DNA of 16,273 bases. Origin: an uncultured Porphyromonas sp. Lineage in GTDB: Bacteria; Bacteroidota; Bacteroidia; Bacteroidales; Porphyromonadaceae. Position 1 is the stretch's first letter; each line of letters begins with the position of its first letter. Positions 1 through 7,800 of this stretch are shown piece by piece. The notes beneath the pieces are model-generated. The model was given only the letters and a program-made list of their open reading frames with translations, did not search any database and had not been told where the DNA came from. Both the position numbers and the translations under genes were made by a program. The stretch covers positions 1 through 16,273 of the forward strand of contig NZ_CABUAN010000046.1 in assembly GCF_902489635.1 (NCBI RefSeq). The letters are read 5' to 3'.

Positions 1-96
1 TCGGAGCTTTGCTCCTTCGACTGGGGGCTATGATTCGTCCGACCGCAAGCGGTCGCTTCCTCCGTCACCTGCACTCGTCTTATTGCACAACAACGA

Positions 97-141
97 GACG
101 AGTAACCCTTTGTATCACAGCGTGACGAGTAACCCTTTGTA
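97..141. repeat. 18-bp direct repeat, two copies at 27-bp spacing
   Basis: GACGAGTAACCCTTTGTA occurs exactly at 97-114 and again at 124-141. The second copy runs straight into the hairpin element at 140-163. No function is evident; slippage-type duplication next to a mobile palindromic element is a reasonable explanation. Confidence 0.85.
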
Positions 142-163
142 GGGACGCACGGTCTGTGCGTCC
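140..163 (+). repeat. Palindromic hairpin element, copy 1
   Basis: Arms GGACGCAC (143-150) and GTGCGTCC (156-163) are perfect complements around the 5-nt loop GGTCT. The 24-nt element, including the leading TAG, returns in inverted orientation at 204-227 with 22 of 24 identical positions. The form resembles bacterial REP-like intergenic palindromes, but I cannot assign it to a named family from sequence alone. Confidence 0.75.
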
Positions 164-203
164 GTTGCGTCAAAGGTTACAGCGTCGTGGTATTAACGGG
201 GAC

Positions 204-227
204 GGACGCTCAGACCGAGCGTCCCTA
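204..227 (-). repeat. Palindromic hairpin element, inverted copy 2
   Basis: Arms GGACGCTC (204-211) and GAGCGTCC (217-224) surround loop AGACC, the reverse complement of the copy 1 loop. The two differences from copy 1 are a matched pair: the A149-T157 base pair of copy 1 is a T210-A218 pair here, so the stem stays perfect. The two copies face each other across about 40 bp. Confidence 0.75.
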
Positions 228-240
228 CAGGGCGCCGTAT

Positions 241-268
241 CACTCCGATTCCTCCGATCCACTCCGAT
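241..268 (-). repeat. 28-bp intergenic repeat, inverted partner of 10396-10423
   Basis: The reverse complement of this segment matches 10396-10423 at 26 of 28 positions. The motif is itself built from short CGGAGTG/ATCGGAG words, so it may be a degenerate tandem repeat. The partner copy lies in the equivalent place, upstream of the second surface-protein operon. Confidence 0.75.
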
Positions 269-278
269 TTCTCCAGCT

Positions 279-302
279 AACAGCCAATCGCCAACAGCCA
301 AT
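279..302 (+). repeat. 24-bp CCAACAGCCAAT-type repeat, partner of 10487-10510
   Basis: Words of the type CAGCCAATCGCCAACAGCC fill this segment. The same 24-nt string occurs at 10487-10510 with two transitions. Reverse-orientation copies of the same words (GCTGTTGGCTATTGGC) fill 10261-10320. These behave as dispersed non-coding repeats confined to intergenic DNA in this window. Confidence 0.75.
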
Positions 303-357
303 CCCCATTTACATCTCTTTACAGGGAAATTCGTCCGATTCCCTCCTTTCTCGAATA

Positions 358-530
358 TCCACGTGGAAAATCTCAAATCTCCACGTGGGCGTCAAAAAAT
401 TCCTCCGAAGTTTCATTTGATTCCTCCGAAGTTTCATTTCATTCTTCCGAAGTTTTATTTCGCGCCCACGTGGAGGATTTTCCTCCTCCACGTGGGGATT
501 TCGAAATATCCACGTGGAAATCACTTTTCT
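358..530. repeat. 21-22 bp periodic array with five CCACGTGG palindromes
   Basis: Perfect 8-bp palindromes CCACGTGG start at 359, 381, 466, 488 and 510. Steps are 22, 85, 22 and 22 bp. The 85-bp step is 22 bp plus three 21-bp tandem units (400-420, 421-441, 442-462), each beginning TTC(C/T)TCCGAAGTTT, so one period runs through the whole array. Copies at 465-477 and 484-496 also form a 13-bp perfect inverted repeat around a 6-nt loop. The array ends about 250 bp before the fimbrial promoter. It could be a multi-site binding region, a structured-DNA element, or a selfish repeat; the sequence does not decide. Confidence 0.8.
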
Positions 531-776
531 CCGACACGGCGCCGTATCGATGTGTAGCTAACCCTAAATTGTTGTTGCGAGCTGGCGTTGGATTTGCTCT
601 GCTTTTTAGTCGTTGACTGCTGGCTGTTGCCACTAGCCACACTAGAGGCTCTAGAAGCACTAGCCCCTCCGATCCCTCTCACCTCTAATCGCTAACTTCT
701 AGTTTCTAGTCTGTTAAATACCGAGATTGGCAAAAGACATACCGAAAATGTCAACTCATTATAAGAATATGTGGCG

Positions 777-784
777 TACCTTTG
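777..784 (+). promoter_or_regulatory. Bacteroidota -7 promoter element of the fimbrial cluster
   Basis: TACCTTTG fits the known Bacteroidota -7 consensus TAnnTTTG exactly and is followed by CTCG. The ATG of the major fimbrillin is 45 bp downstream, giving an expected leader of about 40 nt. A clear -33 TTTG element is not visible at the usual spacing, which could mean dependence on an activator or an alternative sigma factor. The same 12-nt core TACCTTTGCTCG recurs at 10617-10628. Confidence 0.6.
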
Positions 785-829
785 CTCGTGAAGAATATCA
801 ACTTTATAACTAATCAAACCAATTCAACT

Positions 830-2320
830 ATGAAGAAGTTTATTTATGCAACGTTGGCTCTCGCCGCAGTGCTGCTCTTTGCAAGCTGCAAGAACGACAA
901 GAACCAACCAAAGAATGAGGCAGGCGATGCCTATATCTCATTCACGTTTAACCTCCCACAGGGTGGTACAAGAGCTGGTGTGGATGGTAAGGCCGCTGGC
1001 GACTTCTACGATGGTACTGCTGATGAGCAGGCTATTCAGAAGGTCCGTGTCGTACTCTTCGACCCGAGTAGCGAGGTGGTTAAGTACGCCTTTGACTACA
1101 ACATCACCGCTACTGGTGGCGCTGCCGCTACTGGTGAAATCGCAGGTACTGCTACAGCTGCTAAGTTCACAACCAAGGCTAAGCAAGTCGTAACCCAAGA
1201 CTATAAGATGCTGGCTATCCTCAACGGAACAGCTGAGGTCTTGGCTGCTACTGCCGAGGGTAAGTACCTCAAGGATGCTCAGGCTGTTCTCACGTCTGAT
1301 GTTGCTACGCTGTCAGGTGCTGGCAAGGCTATCATGATGTCTAACGATCGTGGCCTCGTCGATGTTAAGTCTACGAGCATGAAGGAGAAAGACACAGAGG
1401 CAGAGGCTACTCCTGTTACAGTCAACGTAGATCGTATCCTCGCTAAGGTATTCGTAGGTGGTACCCCAGAGTGTAAGAATGGTAAGCTGACCAACATCAA
1501 GTGGCAGCTCAACACGACCAATACGAAGACCTTTATCTATCGTCAGTTCGGCAAGATTGCGGCCACGGACTTCCCAGATGAGACTGCTACAGATGCTAGC
1601 ACACGCTTCAACCGCTACGCTAAGGATCCTAACTATTCTGGCGCATTCAATGCTGCAGACTTCACCTACCTAGATGGTACACCTGCTCTAACTGGTACCA
1701 TGGGCTTTGAGGATGAAAATGGTCAGTACTGCCTAGAGAACACGATGGATGCTGCCTCTCAGAAGGTTCAGCAGACCACCTCATTCATCCTCAGTGGTAC
1801 TTGGACACCTGAAAAACATGACGGTATCACCTTCACAGAGGGTGAGACTTGGTATGACTGGAAGGGCTGGAGCTTTACAAAGGCTAAGATGGTTGAGTAC
1901 AAGGCTGCCATCGATGAGGCTACTAACACCAAGCCTGAGATCAATGGTACGCCTGCAGGCTTCAAGGCTGCTCTCAAGGCTGCGCTTGCTAGTATGACTG
2001 TTGATGCTCAGGGTGATGTTACTGCTTCTGGCACGTTCGGAGAAATCGTAGCTTACAAGAATGGTGCTTGCTACTACCAGACGAACCTAATCCGTCACTT
2101 CAACGATGCTCAGTCTGGCAAGGAGATGGGTTATGGTCGCTACGGTGTAGTACGTAACAACATCTACAAGATCAACATCAAGGAGATTAAGCACGTAGGT
2201 ACTCCTACCATCACAAACGATAAGGACAACCCCGGGAATGATGACCCAAGTATGTCATACATCTCCTTCGACATTAACGTCAATCCTTGGATCGTTCGTA
2301 CACAGGATATCTCTCTATAA
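830..2320 (+). CDS. mfa1: Mfa1-family major fimbrial subunit (lipoprotein precursor)
   Basis: This 496-residue protein is the likely shaft subunit of a type V pilus. The start at ATG 830 (MKKFIYATLALAA) gives a lipoprotein signal with lipobox FASC and Cys20; an in-frame TTG at 782 would add 16 residues that do not fit a signal peptide. After the lipobox comes a short propeptide strand and the motif LPQGGTRAG with Arg48, aligned with the LPQ..RAG site where P. gingivalis Mfa1 is cut by an arginine-specific protease. The C-terminal half has RNNIY (442-446) followed by a polar linker rich in Asn, Asp and Pro, then a final strand ending NVNPWIVRTQDISL, the Mfa1 layout (Mfa1: VTPWTLHNYDIEF). Length is close to Mfa1. 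Codon use favours GCT, GGT and AAG more than in its neighbours, as expected for an abundant protein. Family membership is recalled from resemblance, not from a search. Confidence 0.88.
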   Translation: MKKFIYATLALAAVLLFASCKNDKNQPKNEAGDAYISFTFNLPQGGTRAGVDGKAAGDFYDGTADEQAIQKVRVVLFDPSSEVVKYAFDYNITATGGAAATGEIAGTATAAKFTTKAKQVVTQDYKMLAILNGTAEVLAATAEGKYLKDAQAVLTSDVATLSGAGKAIMMSNDRGLVDVKSTSMKEKDTEAEATPVTVNVDRILAKVFVGGTPECKNGKLTNIKWQLNTTNTKTFIYRQFGKIAATDFPDETATDASTRFNRYAKDPNYSGAFNAADFTYLDGTPALTGTMGFEDENGQYCLENTMDAASQKVQQTTSFILSGTWTPEKHDGITFTEGETWYDWKGWSFTKAKMVEYKAAIDEATNTKPEINGTPAGFKAALKAALASMTVDAQGDVTASGTFGEIVAYKNGACYYQTNLIRHFNDAQSGKEMGYGRYGVVRNNIYKINIKEIKHVGTPTITNDKDNPGNDDPSMSYISFDINVNPWIVRTQDISL

Positions 2321-2365
2321 TCCTCCCTTACTGCTCCTTGCCAGCAGTCTAAAGTAACGGCATTA

Positions 2366-2398
2366 TCCTATGAGGGGTTGAATGTTCCCCTCATAGGA
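2366..2398 (+). terminator. Hairpin between major fimbrillin and anchor gene (attenuator or RNA-stability element)
   Basis: TCCTATGAGGGG (2366-2377) and CCCCTCATAGGA (2387-2398) are perfect 12-bp arms around a 9-nt loop. No T-tract follows (next bases ACTATTCACA), so it is not a standard intrinsic terminator. It sits 45 bp after the fimbrillin stop codon and before the anchor gene. Partial termination or protection of the upstream message would explain far more shaft subunit than anchor from one transcript. Confidence 0.65.
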
Positions 2399-2437
2399 AC
2401 TATTCACATAAAAGAGGGCTAAAGCCCCACGTTGACT

Positions 2438-3436
2438 ATGGTACCACATACGTTATCTCGATCGAGACTATTATTATATATAGGAGTCATGCTCCTGCTG
2501 AGCTGGAGCTTCGTCTCTTGTGACAAGTGCATCTATGAGGATCTCTCCACCTGTCCTCTCCGTGTGCAGCTACGCTACGATTACAATATGCAGTACGTAG
2601 ATCGCTGGCATCGCGAGGCCGAGGATGTGCATCTCTACATCTTCGACGAGGCGGGGCACTTTGTCTCGGATATGATCGATGCGGCTGCGCCTTACAAGGA
2701 GCAGCAGACCTTCGAGCTACAGCTTGCCCCGGGCAACTACACCATCATGGCACTCTGTGGCCACCGTATGGGGACTCTCTATGAGCAGAGCAAGCTACAG
2801 GTCGGCACCTCGACCATGAAGGATCTGCTCGTACAGATCTCGAGAGCTGAGGACAAGCGGATCGCCGCCGAGCTGCCACCACTACTCTATGGCGTCTCCA
2901 AGGATGTCCAGGTGCTGGGCGATGGCAGCCGTCTCATCGTCGTGCCGATGGCTAAGTGGACCAACAAGATCCGCCTCGTCATGCAGGACCTCTCTGAGGG
3001 CGGCAAGTCCAACATCAAGCTCGACAACTACGACTTTAAGATCACCGCTCCCAACGGCCGCTACAACGGTGCTGGCGAGGTGCTCACCGACGACGTCCTC
3101 ACCTACACCCCGTACTATGCTGAGCAGGTCAAGGGAACGGGCGGTATCGCCGTCGAGCTCAACACGCTCCGCCTGCTGACCAACCAAGATCAGCGACTCA
3201 TCATCACGGAGCGCGCTACCGGCAAGGAGTTGCTCAACGTGGATCTGCTATCGCTACTGCTACAGACGAAGTTCTACGCAAACAATAAGCTCTCCGATCA
3301 GGAGTTCCTCGATCGTGAGGATCGCTATGCTATCATTTTCGCCTTCGATGGTCGCCCCGTGACACAGGAGACTTTCCTAGCGGTCGGCGTATGGATCAAT
3401 GGCTGGCTCATCCGTGAGCAAGACCATAATATATAG
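2438..3436 (+). CDS. mfa2: Mfa2/FimB-like fimbrial anchor lipoprotein
   Basis: The 332-residue product resembles the Mfa2/FimB family (fimbrillin-associated anchor proteins), which hold the pilus base in the outer membrane and limit its length. ATG 2438 gives a basic N-terminus, a hydrophobic stretch (LLLYIGVMLLLSWS) and lipobox FVSC with Cys28. A TTG two codons earlier is also possible. After Cys28 the sequence DKCIYEDLSTCP is typical of the family. It then has strand-rich segments such as VHLYIFDEAG, and a terminal segment VGVWINGWLIREQD that matches the family's usual ending. Unlike its neighbours on both sides, I see no LPQ..R-type cleavage motif after the lipobox, consistent with a subunit that stays lipidated. 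It follows the fimbrillin gene by 117 bp, including a hairpin. Confidence 0.85.
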   Translation: MVPHTLSRSRLLLYIGVMLLLSWSFVSCDKCIYEDLSTCPLRVQLRYDYNMQYVDRWHREAEDVHLYIFDEAGHFVSDMIDAAAPYKEQQTFELQLAPGNYTIMALCGHRMGTLYEQSKLQVGTSTMKDLLVQISRAEDKRIAAELPPLLYGVSKDVQVLGDGSRLIVVPMAKWTNKIRLVMQDLSEGGKSNIKLDNYDFKITAPNGRYNGAGEVLTDDVLTYTPYYAEQVKGTGGIAVELNTLRLLTNQDQRLIITERATGKELLNVDLLSLLLQTKFYANNKLSDQEFLDREDRYAIIFAFDGRPVTQETFLAVGVWINGWLIREQDHNI

Positions 3437-3464
3437 TGTGTCTAACCTCTCGAGCTACAAAGCC

Positions 3465-4787
3465 ATGACGAAATGCAATCTATATAGCATACAAGGAGGC
3501 CCCCGCACGATCCTTGCGTGGCTGCTCTCCGCGATGCTCCTGCTGACGGGGCTGACCAGCTGCGTATACGATGACCCCTCCGCCTGCCCTCCTGAGCAGG
3601 GGGACTTCTACCTGTCGATGAGTGTGGCTCCGCAGTCCACCTTCCGTCAGGGTACGGATCCTCTGCCTGAGCCTGAGCTACAGGCGAAGCTCACCGCTGC
3701 GGAGAATAAGGTCAAGTCTGTGCGTGTCCTCATCTTCGACCACGCTACGGGGCACTGTCTGGTCAACCAAGTCTTAGGAAGCTATACACAGCCAGCAACC
3801 GATGGCACGCCTTGGAGCCATCCTGTCCTTATCCCTGGAGATGTAAAGAGCTTTGACTTCTACTTCGTTGCCAATGAGGCTTCGAAGACTTACAAACTGA
3901 CGACAGCCCTGCAGGGTGTCACCGAGCGTATACAGCTCTACATGCTTCCCGGACTGACGCAGATCCCCTGGCAGCCGGAGTTCCTCCCTAAGCTAGCGGA
4001 GGGTGGTAGCGGTGAGGAGGACCTCATCCCGATGACCGCTATCTGTCCCAACGTCACTCTCGATGATATCAAGCAAATGCTCGGTCAGGGCACCAAGGCG
4101 GATCCCTACCGCTTCCTTGCAAAGAACGGAAAGCGTCGCCCCGTACGGCTGACTCGTGTTCTAGCTCGTGTCGATATTACGATCCCAAGTGTGATCGCCA
4201 ACAAAGTGCTGGGCGACCCCAAGTCGGATCAGGTGCTCGTGCTGGACTATATAGATGACTTTGAGATGGCACTGTACAATGTGCCACGCTATTTCGCCCT
4301 CTTCGCCTCTCGTTACTACGACGAGAACCAGTGGACCACCTCGCTCTACAGTCCTATCAGCAATAACTACTACACCAATCCTCAGGACGGACAGTACTGC
4401 TACTATATAGAGCGGGACAAGGACAAGGTGCAGCGCAATATGGCTAGCACTGTAAGCACCGGTCACGCTATCGGCGAGCTTAGCTGTTCTGACTACTACA
4501 CAACAATCTACGTGCCAGAGTTCATCCGCCAGACGAATGTCGAAGCCGAGAAAACGCCCGACCAGCTGGCAGCGATGCAGCTCAGGCTCACCTTCAAGGT
4601 CAATGGTTGGGACCCCAAGCGCCGCACTGGCTATCAGTTTGGCCGGCACCCGATCAAAGACAGATTTGACGACCGTGTCTCGGAAGAGACAGGTCAGCTC
4701 GCTGCAAACAATAAGGACGTGAGCATCTACTCCGTCATCCGCAATACGTGGTACAGAATCAAGATTACACAGCGAGAAGACCTCTAG
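3465..4787 (+). CDS. mfa3: Mfa3-like accessory fimbrial lipoprotein
   Basis: This 440-residue protein occupies the mfa3 position and is probably an accessory or tip-proximal pilus subunit. ATG 3465, 28 bp after the anchor stop, gives a signal peptide with lipobox LTSC (Cys33) followed by VYDDPSACPP, as in FimB/Mfa-type proteins. An upstream in-frame ATG at 3399 lies inside the anchor gene and would push the signal peptide 22 residues inward. Residues 48-61 (FYLSMSVAPQSTFR) parallel the pre-cleavage strand of the fimbrillin, placing a possible arginine cut after Arg61. The protein ends soon after VIRNTWYRIKI (424-434), so it lacks the linker and last strand that the fimbrillin has after its RNNIY motif. 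The symbol rests on position and general resemblance and could be wrong among mfa3, mfa4 and fimC/D/E types. Confidence 0.65.
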   Translation: MTKCNLYSIQGGPRTILAWLLSAMLLLTGLTSCVYDDPSACPPEQGDFYLSMSVAPQSTFRQGTDPLPEPELQAKLTAAENKVKSVRVLIFDHATGHCLVNQVLGSYTQPATDGTPWSHPVLIPGDVKSFDFYFVANEASKTYKLTTALQGVTERIQLYMLPGLTQIPWQPEFLPKLAEGGSGEEDLIPMTAICPNVTLDDIKQMLGQGTKADPYRFLAKNGKRRPVRLTRVLARVDITIPSVIANKVLGDPKSDQVLVLDYIDDFEMALYNVPRYFALFASRYYDENQWTTSLYSPISNNYYTNPQDGQYCYYIERDKDKVQRNMASTVSTGHAIGELSCSDYYTTIYVPEFIRQTNVEAEKTPDQLAAMQLRLTFKVNGWDPKRRTGYQFGRHPIKDRFDDRVSEETGQLAANNKDVSIYSVIRNTWYRIKITQREDL

Positions 4788-4844
4788 TCGCGTGCCTCGA
4801 CACTTCTCACTTTTTCCCTTTACACATCCTATGTCTCATACGCT

Positions 4845-7800
4845 ATGAAACGATATAGATACATCACCCTCTCCCTCCTTCTCCTCCTCCTGTCGCTCTC
4901 CGCGCTCTCCGCGCAGAATCATACTTACACCCTACAGGACCAAGGGGGGCGCTACGAGTTCGAGGTAGAGACGACCCCCTCATACTGTGAGAACCAGGGT
5001 ACACTATCTGTCAGACTAGTCAAAGCTCTAGCTGCTACTTCGCCTCAGCTCAATCAGATAAAGGAGGTGAAGTACAACATCAAGGACAAGGAGGGTCACT
5101 CCTATACCAAGGTTGATGACAACAACTACTATTTGCCAGCTTCTACTCCAGATGCAGCACTATTGGTACAGAGTCTACCAGGGCGAGAGGATTACGAGAT
5201 CTATGTTAAGATCACGATGTGGGATAACCTGAACAAGGAACCCATTAAGACGCAACTCGACGGGAAGATAGTTGTCGAGAACAAGTATGTGCCACTCGTC
5301 TTGAAGAAGGCGGAGTTTGACCCGTACAAGCTATCGTGCAGACCGTACGGAGGTTTTGATATCGTCGTACAGGGCAGTGAGGAGCGTCCGCCCGTCTTGA
5401 CATTTGAGGACAACGGCACCCCCGCTACCTTTACGGGAGCTAAGACGATGCAACCCACTAGAAAGGAGATCAAGGATGGTGACTTGCTCTACCACTTTGA
5501 GTACAATGGCTCGCTGCCACAGGGTACCTACAAGTATCGCTTCACCAATGATTGTAAGAGTACCATAGCGAAGTCGTTCACCATCTATGGTCCTAAGCCC
5601 GACCTCCCCACAGTGCCTGAAGATTTAAAGATGCGCTTTGGCATCTACGTTATGGATGCTGGGGGGTGTGGAACTGGTATCTCCCAGTTTGGTGTTAGCT
5701 CTTCCAGTAAGGATGTCCTGAATAAGCTTTTTGAGTCAATCAACATGGGCTATAAGGGCGACCCGAACAAACCATACCCTCAGTATGTGGACTCCTTCCC
5801 CTCTACCTTCATCAAGAACTATGAGGTAGCTGTCATTACTCAGCGAGAGTATGAGGAGCTCAAGAAGGGAGCTCTCAATGTTGACAACCTCCTCTGGAGT
5901 GATCAGACAGGGTCGCCTACCAAGATAGAGAAAGGAAATATAAACATCTCTTACAAGTTGCCTCAAGAGATATCTCTCCAAGATCCTGACGCGAAAAAGG
6001 CATTCCCGGGAGCCTTGCTAATACGTATCAAGCGACCCAATACGGGGTGTAATGATTACATCACCATCCCCATTACAGTGGACTTGGCCTTCCACAAGAA
6101 TCTCTTTCAGATCCTTGAGACAGAGAGTACGTTAGACTGCTCGATAGGTCAGATTGTATGGTTCCAAGGGTGGAATTTCTGTTCCTTGCACTTCAACTAC
6201 TATGAGCTACCAGCGGGAGCTAATGAGCCAGCACCAGGAGCACAGCCTGTACATACCTCAGAGGACTTTGGTCCAGCGGTCTCTACGCTAGTAGACAAGC
6301 GCTATACTTTCGAGAAGTTTGACGCTAACAAGCGTTACTATGTCGAGATTGAAGGTACGGATCTCTATGGCAATCCCATCACGCCCAAGCCAAACTTGAT
6401 TATAGAACCTACGAACAAACCGCCAATCGAGAACCGTCTCTATGATTTCTACATGCTCTATGTCAGTCTTCCTGATCTGGAAGGGGCGTTTGCAGATTGG
6501 TATCCATATGGAACTGGAGCGGTTAGGGATCCAATCCTATTAGGGCCTGCGGGACGCATTTATATGTTGGCTTGGCCTGGTGGAAGAGGTGAATCTCTCA
6601 ATGCGCTTGCGGGTATGGATGTTACCCTAGTTAAGGCTCCAGAGGGATATGAAGACTTCTGCCGTACAAGAGAGAAATATTACTATCGTAAGCCTGATGA
6701 GAGCAATAGTGCCAATCCTTACGGAGGTGGCATGATACGCCTCGGGGAGACGGTGAAGATATCTACAAACTTTACTGCGCCTTCGAAGGAGGTGCATGGA
6801 AATTACTTTTATCCATTTAAGTTCCTTTATAAGCTGGGTAAGGATGGAGAGCGTGTGGTTTATCCATACGCTCGAAATAAGGAAGATGACCCTTCGGCAG
6901 TCGATCTTAATCTGTTGGATAGCAACCCCTCTAGTGGTGAGATAAAAAAGTATATGGAGGAGCATCCGATGCCTCGGGGTATCTATAGCTTTAAGTTTGA
7001 GCATCCTTGTCAGCCTGGGGAGTCTTTCTATATAGATATTGATCTCAACTCTCCAGACTTTAAGCCGATACTTACAGAGCCGATCAAGCCAGTCGTGGAC
7101 TACTCCTCTTGTAGTGAAGTGCGCGTCTATCCCTTTGCTGATGGTCGTCTAGACTATGGCGTAGACAAGAAGGACCGCCCTCGTAACTTGGTCTTCCGAG
7201 TGAAGGGGCTAACAAAGGAGGATAAGGAGCTTTACTTCTTTCCTAAGGATGCTACAGGCAAGGCGATAGATCATACCAAGTTTTATATCCCCATCAAGAG
7301 GGAAGACTTGCCACGTACGATTAGTTTTAAGTATTTCTATCTAAGCCCAAATGGCCAGTGGATTGGTCATGAGTCACATCATAAAACTAAGACTGTAGAT
7401 CGTACAGCCACTGATGTCGCTGTGCAGGCGGATAGCCTAGAAAGGAACCCTGATGGCTACAGTGGTGACTTTTACTTGCCTATCAAGGAGTACAATCCAA
7501 ACAATGACCAAGAGGACTGGGGTAAGGATGGTCGGTATAAATATTCAAGCGGAAAATATGCTACTTCGTATAGGTGGGAGACCTATCCATTCAATCCAGA
7601 TGACGTTGTTAAGGTAGATGTGGCGACAAAGACTCCCGAGCCCTCATATAGCCGTCCTACCTATGTGGGGTATCGCTGCTCCAAGAAGACAGGATATATG
7701 GAGTTTAAGCTGATCAACATCCCGAACGGAACAGGTACCGTGACTCTTAAGGACGGCACCACTGTCATCAAGAGCGCAGATATCTCAACTCTGAGAGACA

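Larger units (their letters stand above)
1..829. other. Repeat-rich intergenic region without a credible gene
   Basis: This stretch precedes the fimbrial cluster. Open frames here are short, overlap one another on both strands, lack signal peptides or recognisable domains, and owe their openness to 21-bp tandem repeats that do not break frame. What it holds, in order: a 14-nt hairpin-like palindrome (41-54), an 18-bp direct repeat (97-141), two inverted hairpin copies (140-163 and 204-227), intergenic repeats shared with the 10.4 kb region (241-268 and 279-302), a CCACGTGG array (358-530), a degenerate tract rich in CTAG and GGCTGTTG words (about 600-715), and a promoter (777-784). It reads as an accumulation site for small intergenic repeats upstream of a surface-structure operon. 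Confidence 0.8.

Noticed and set aside
41..54. GACCGC-AA-GCGGTC palindrome considered as a terminator of an upstream gene
   Set aside because: The 2-nt loop is too tight for a normal hairpin and no T-tract follows; there is also no gene ending in the first 40 bases.
309..524. 71-residue open frame on the minus strand with KLRRNQM-type heptads
   Set aside because: The heptads are a product of 21-bp tandem DNA repeats, which keep every frame open; there is no signal peptide, domain or plausible promoter, and a plus-strand frame across the same DNA is equally open.
358..530. Possible CRISPR array
   Set aside because: Units are 21-22 bp with no unique spacers of 30 bp or more, and no cas genes are in the window.
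156..557. 133-residue open frame on the plus strand
   Set aside because: It runs through hairpin elements, intergenic repeats and the palindrome array, and its composition reflects those repeats rather than a protein.
4161..4649. 162-residue minus-strand frame within the accessory fimbrial gene
   Set aside because: It lies wholly inside a well-supported gene, with no signal or domain, and is explained by the codon pattern of the opposite strand.
5640..7100. Von Willebrand A domain in the giant protein, expected if it were Mfa5
   Set aside because: I looked for the DxSxS metal-binding motif and found none; DSNPSS near 6918-6935 does not fit the spacing or context.
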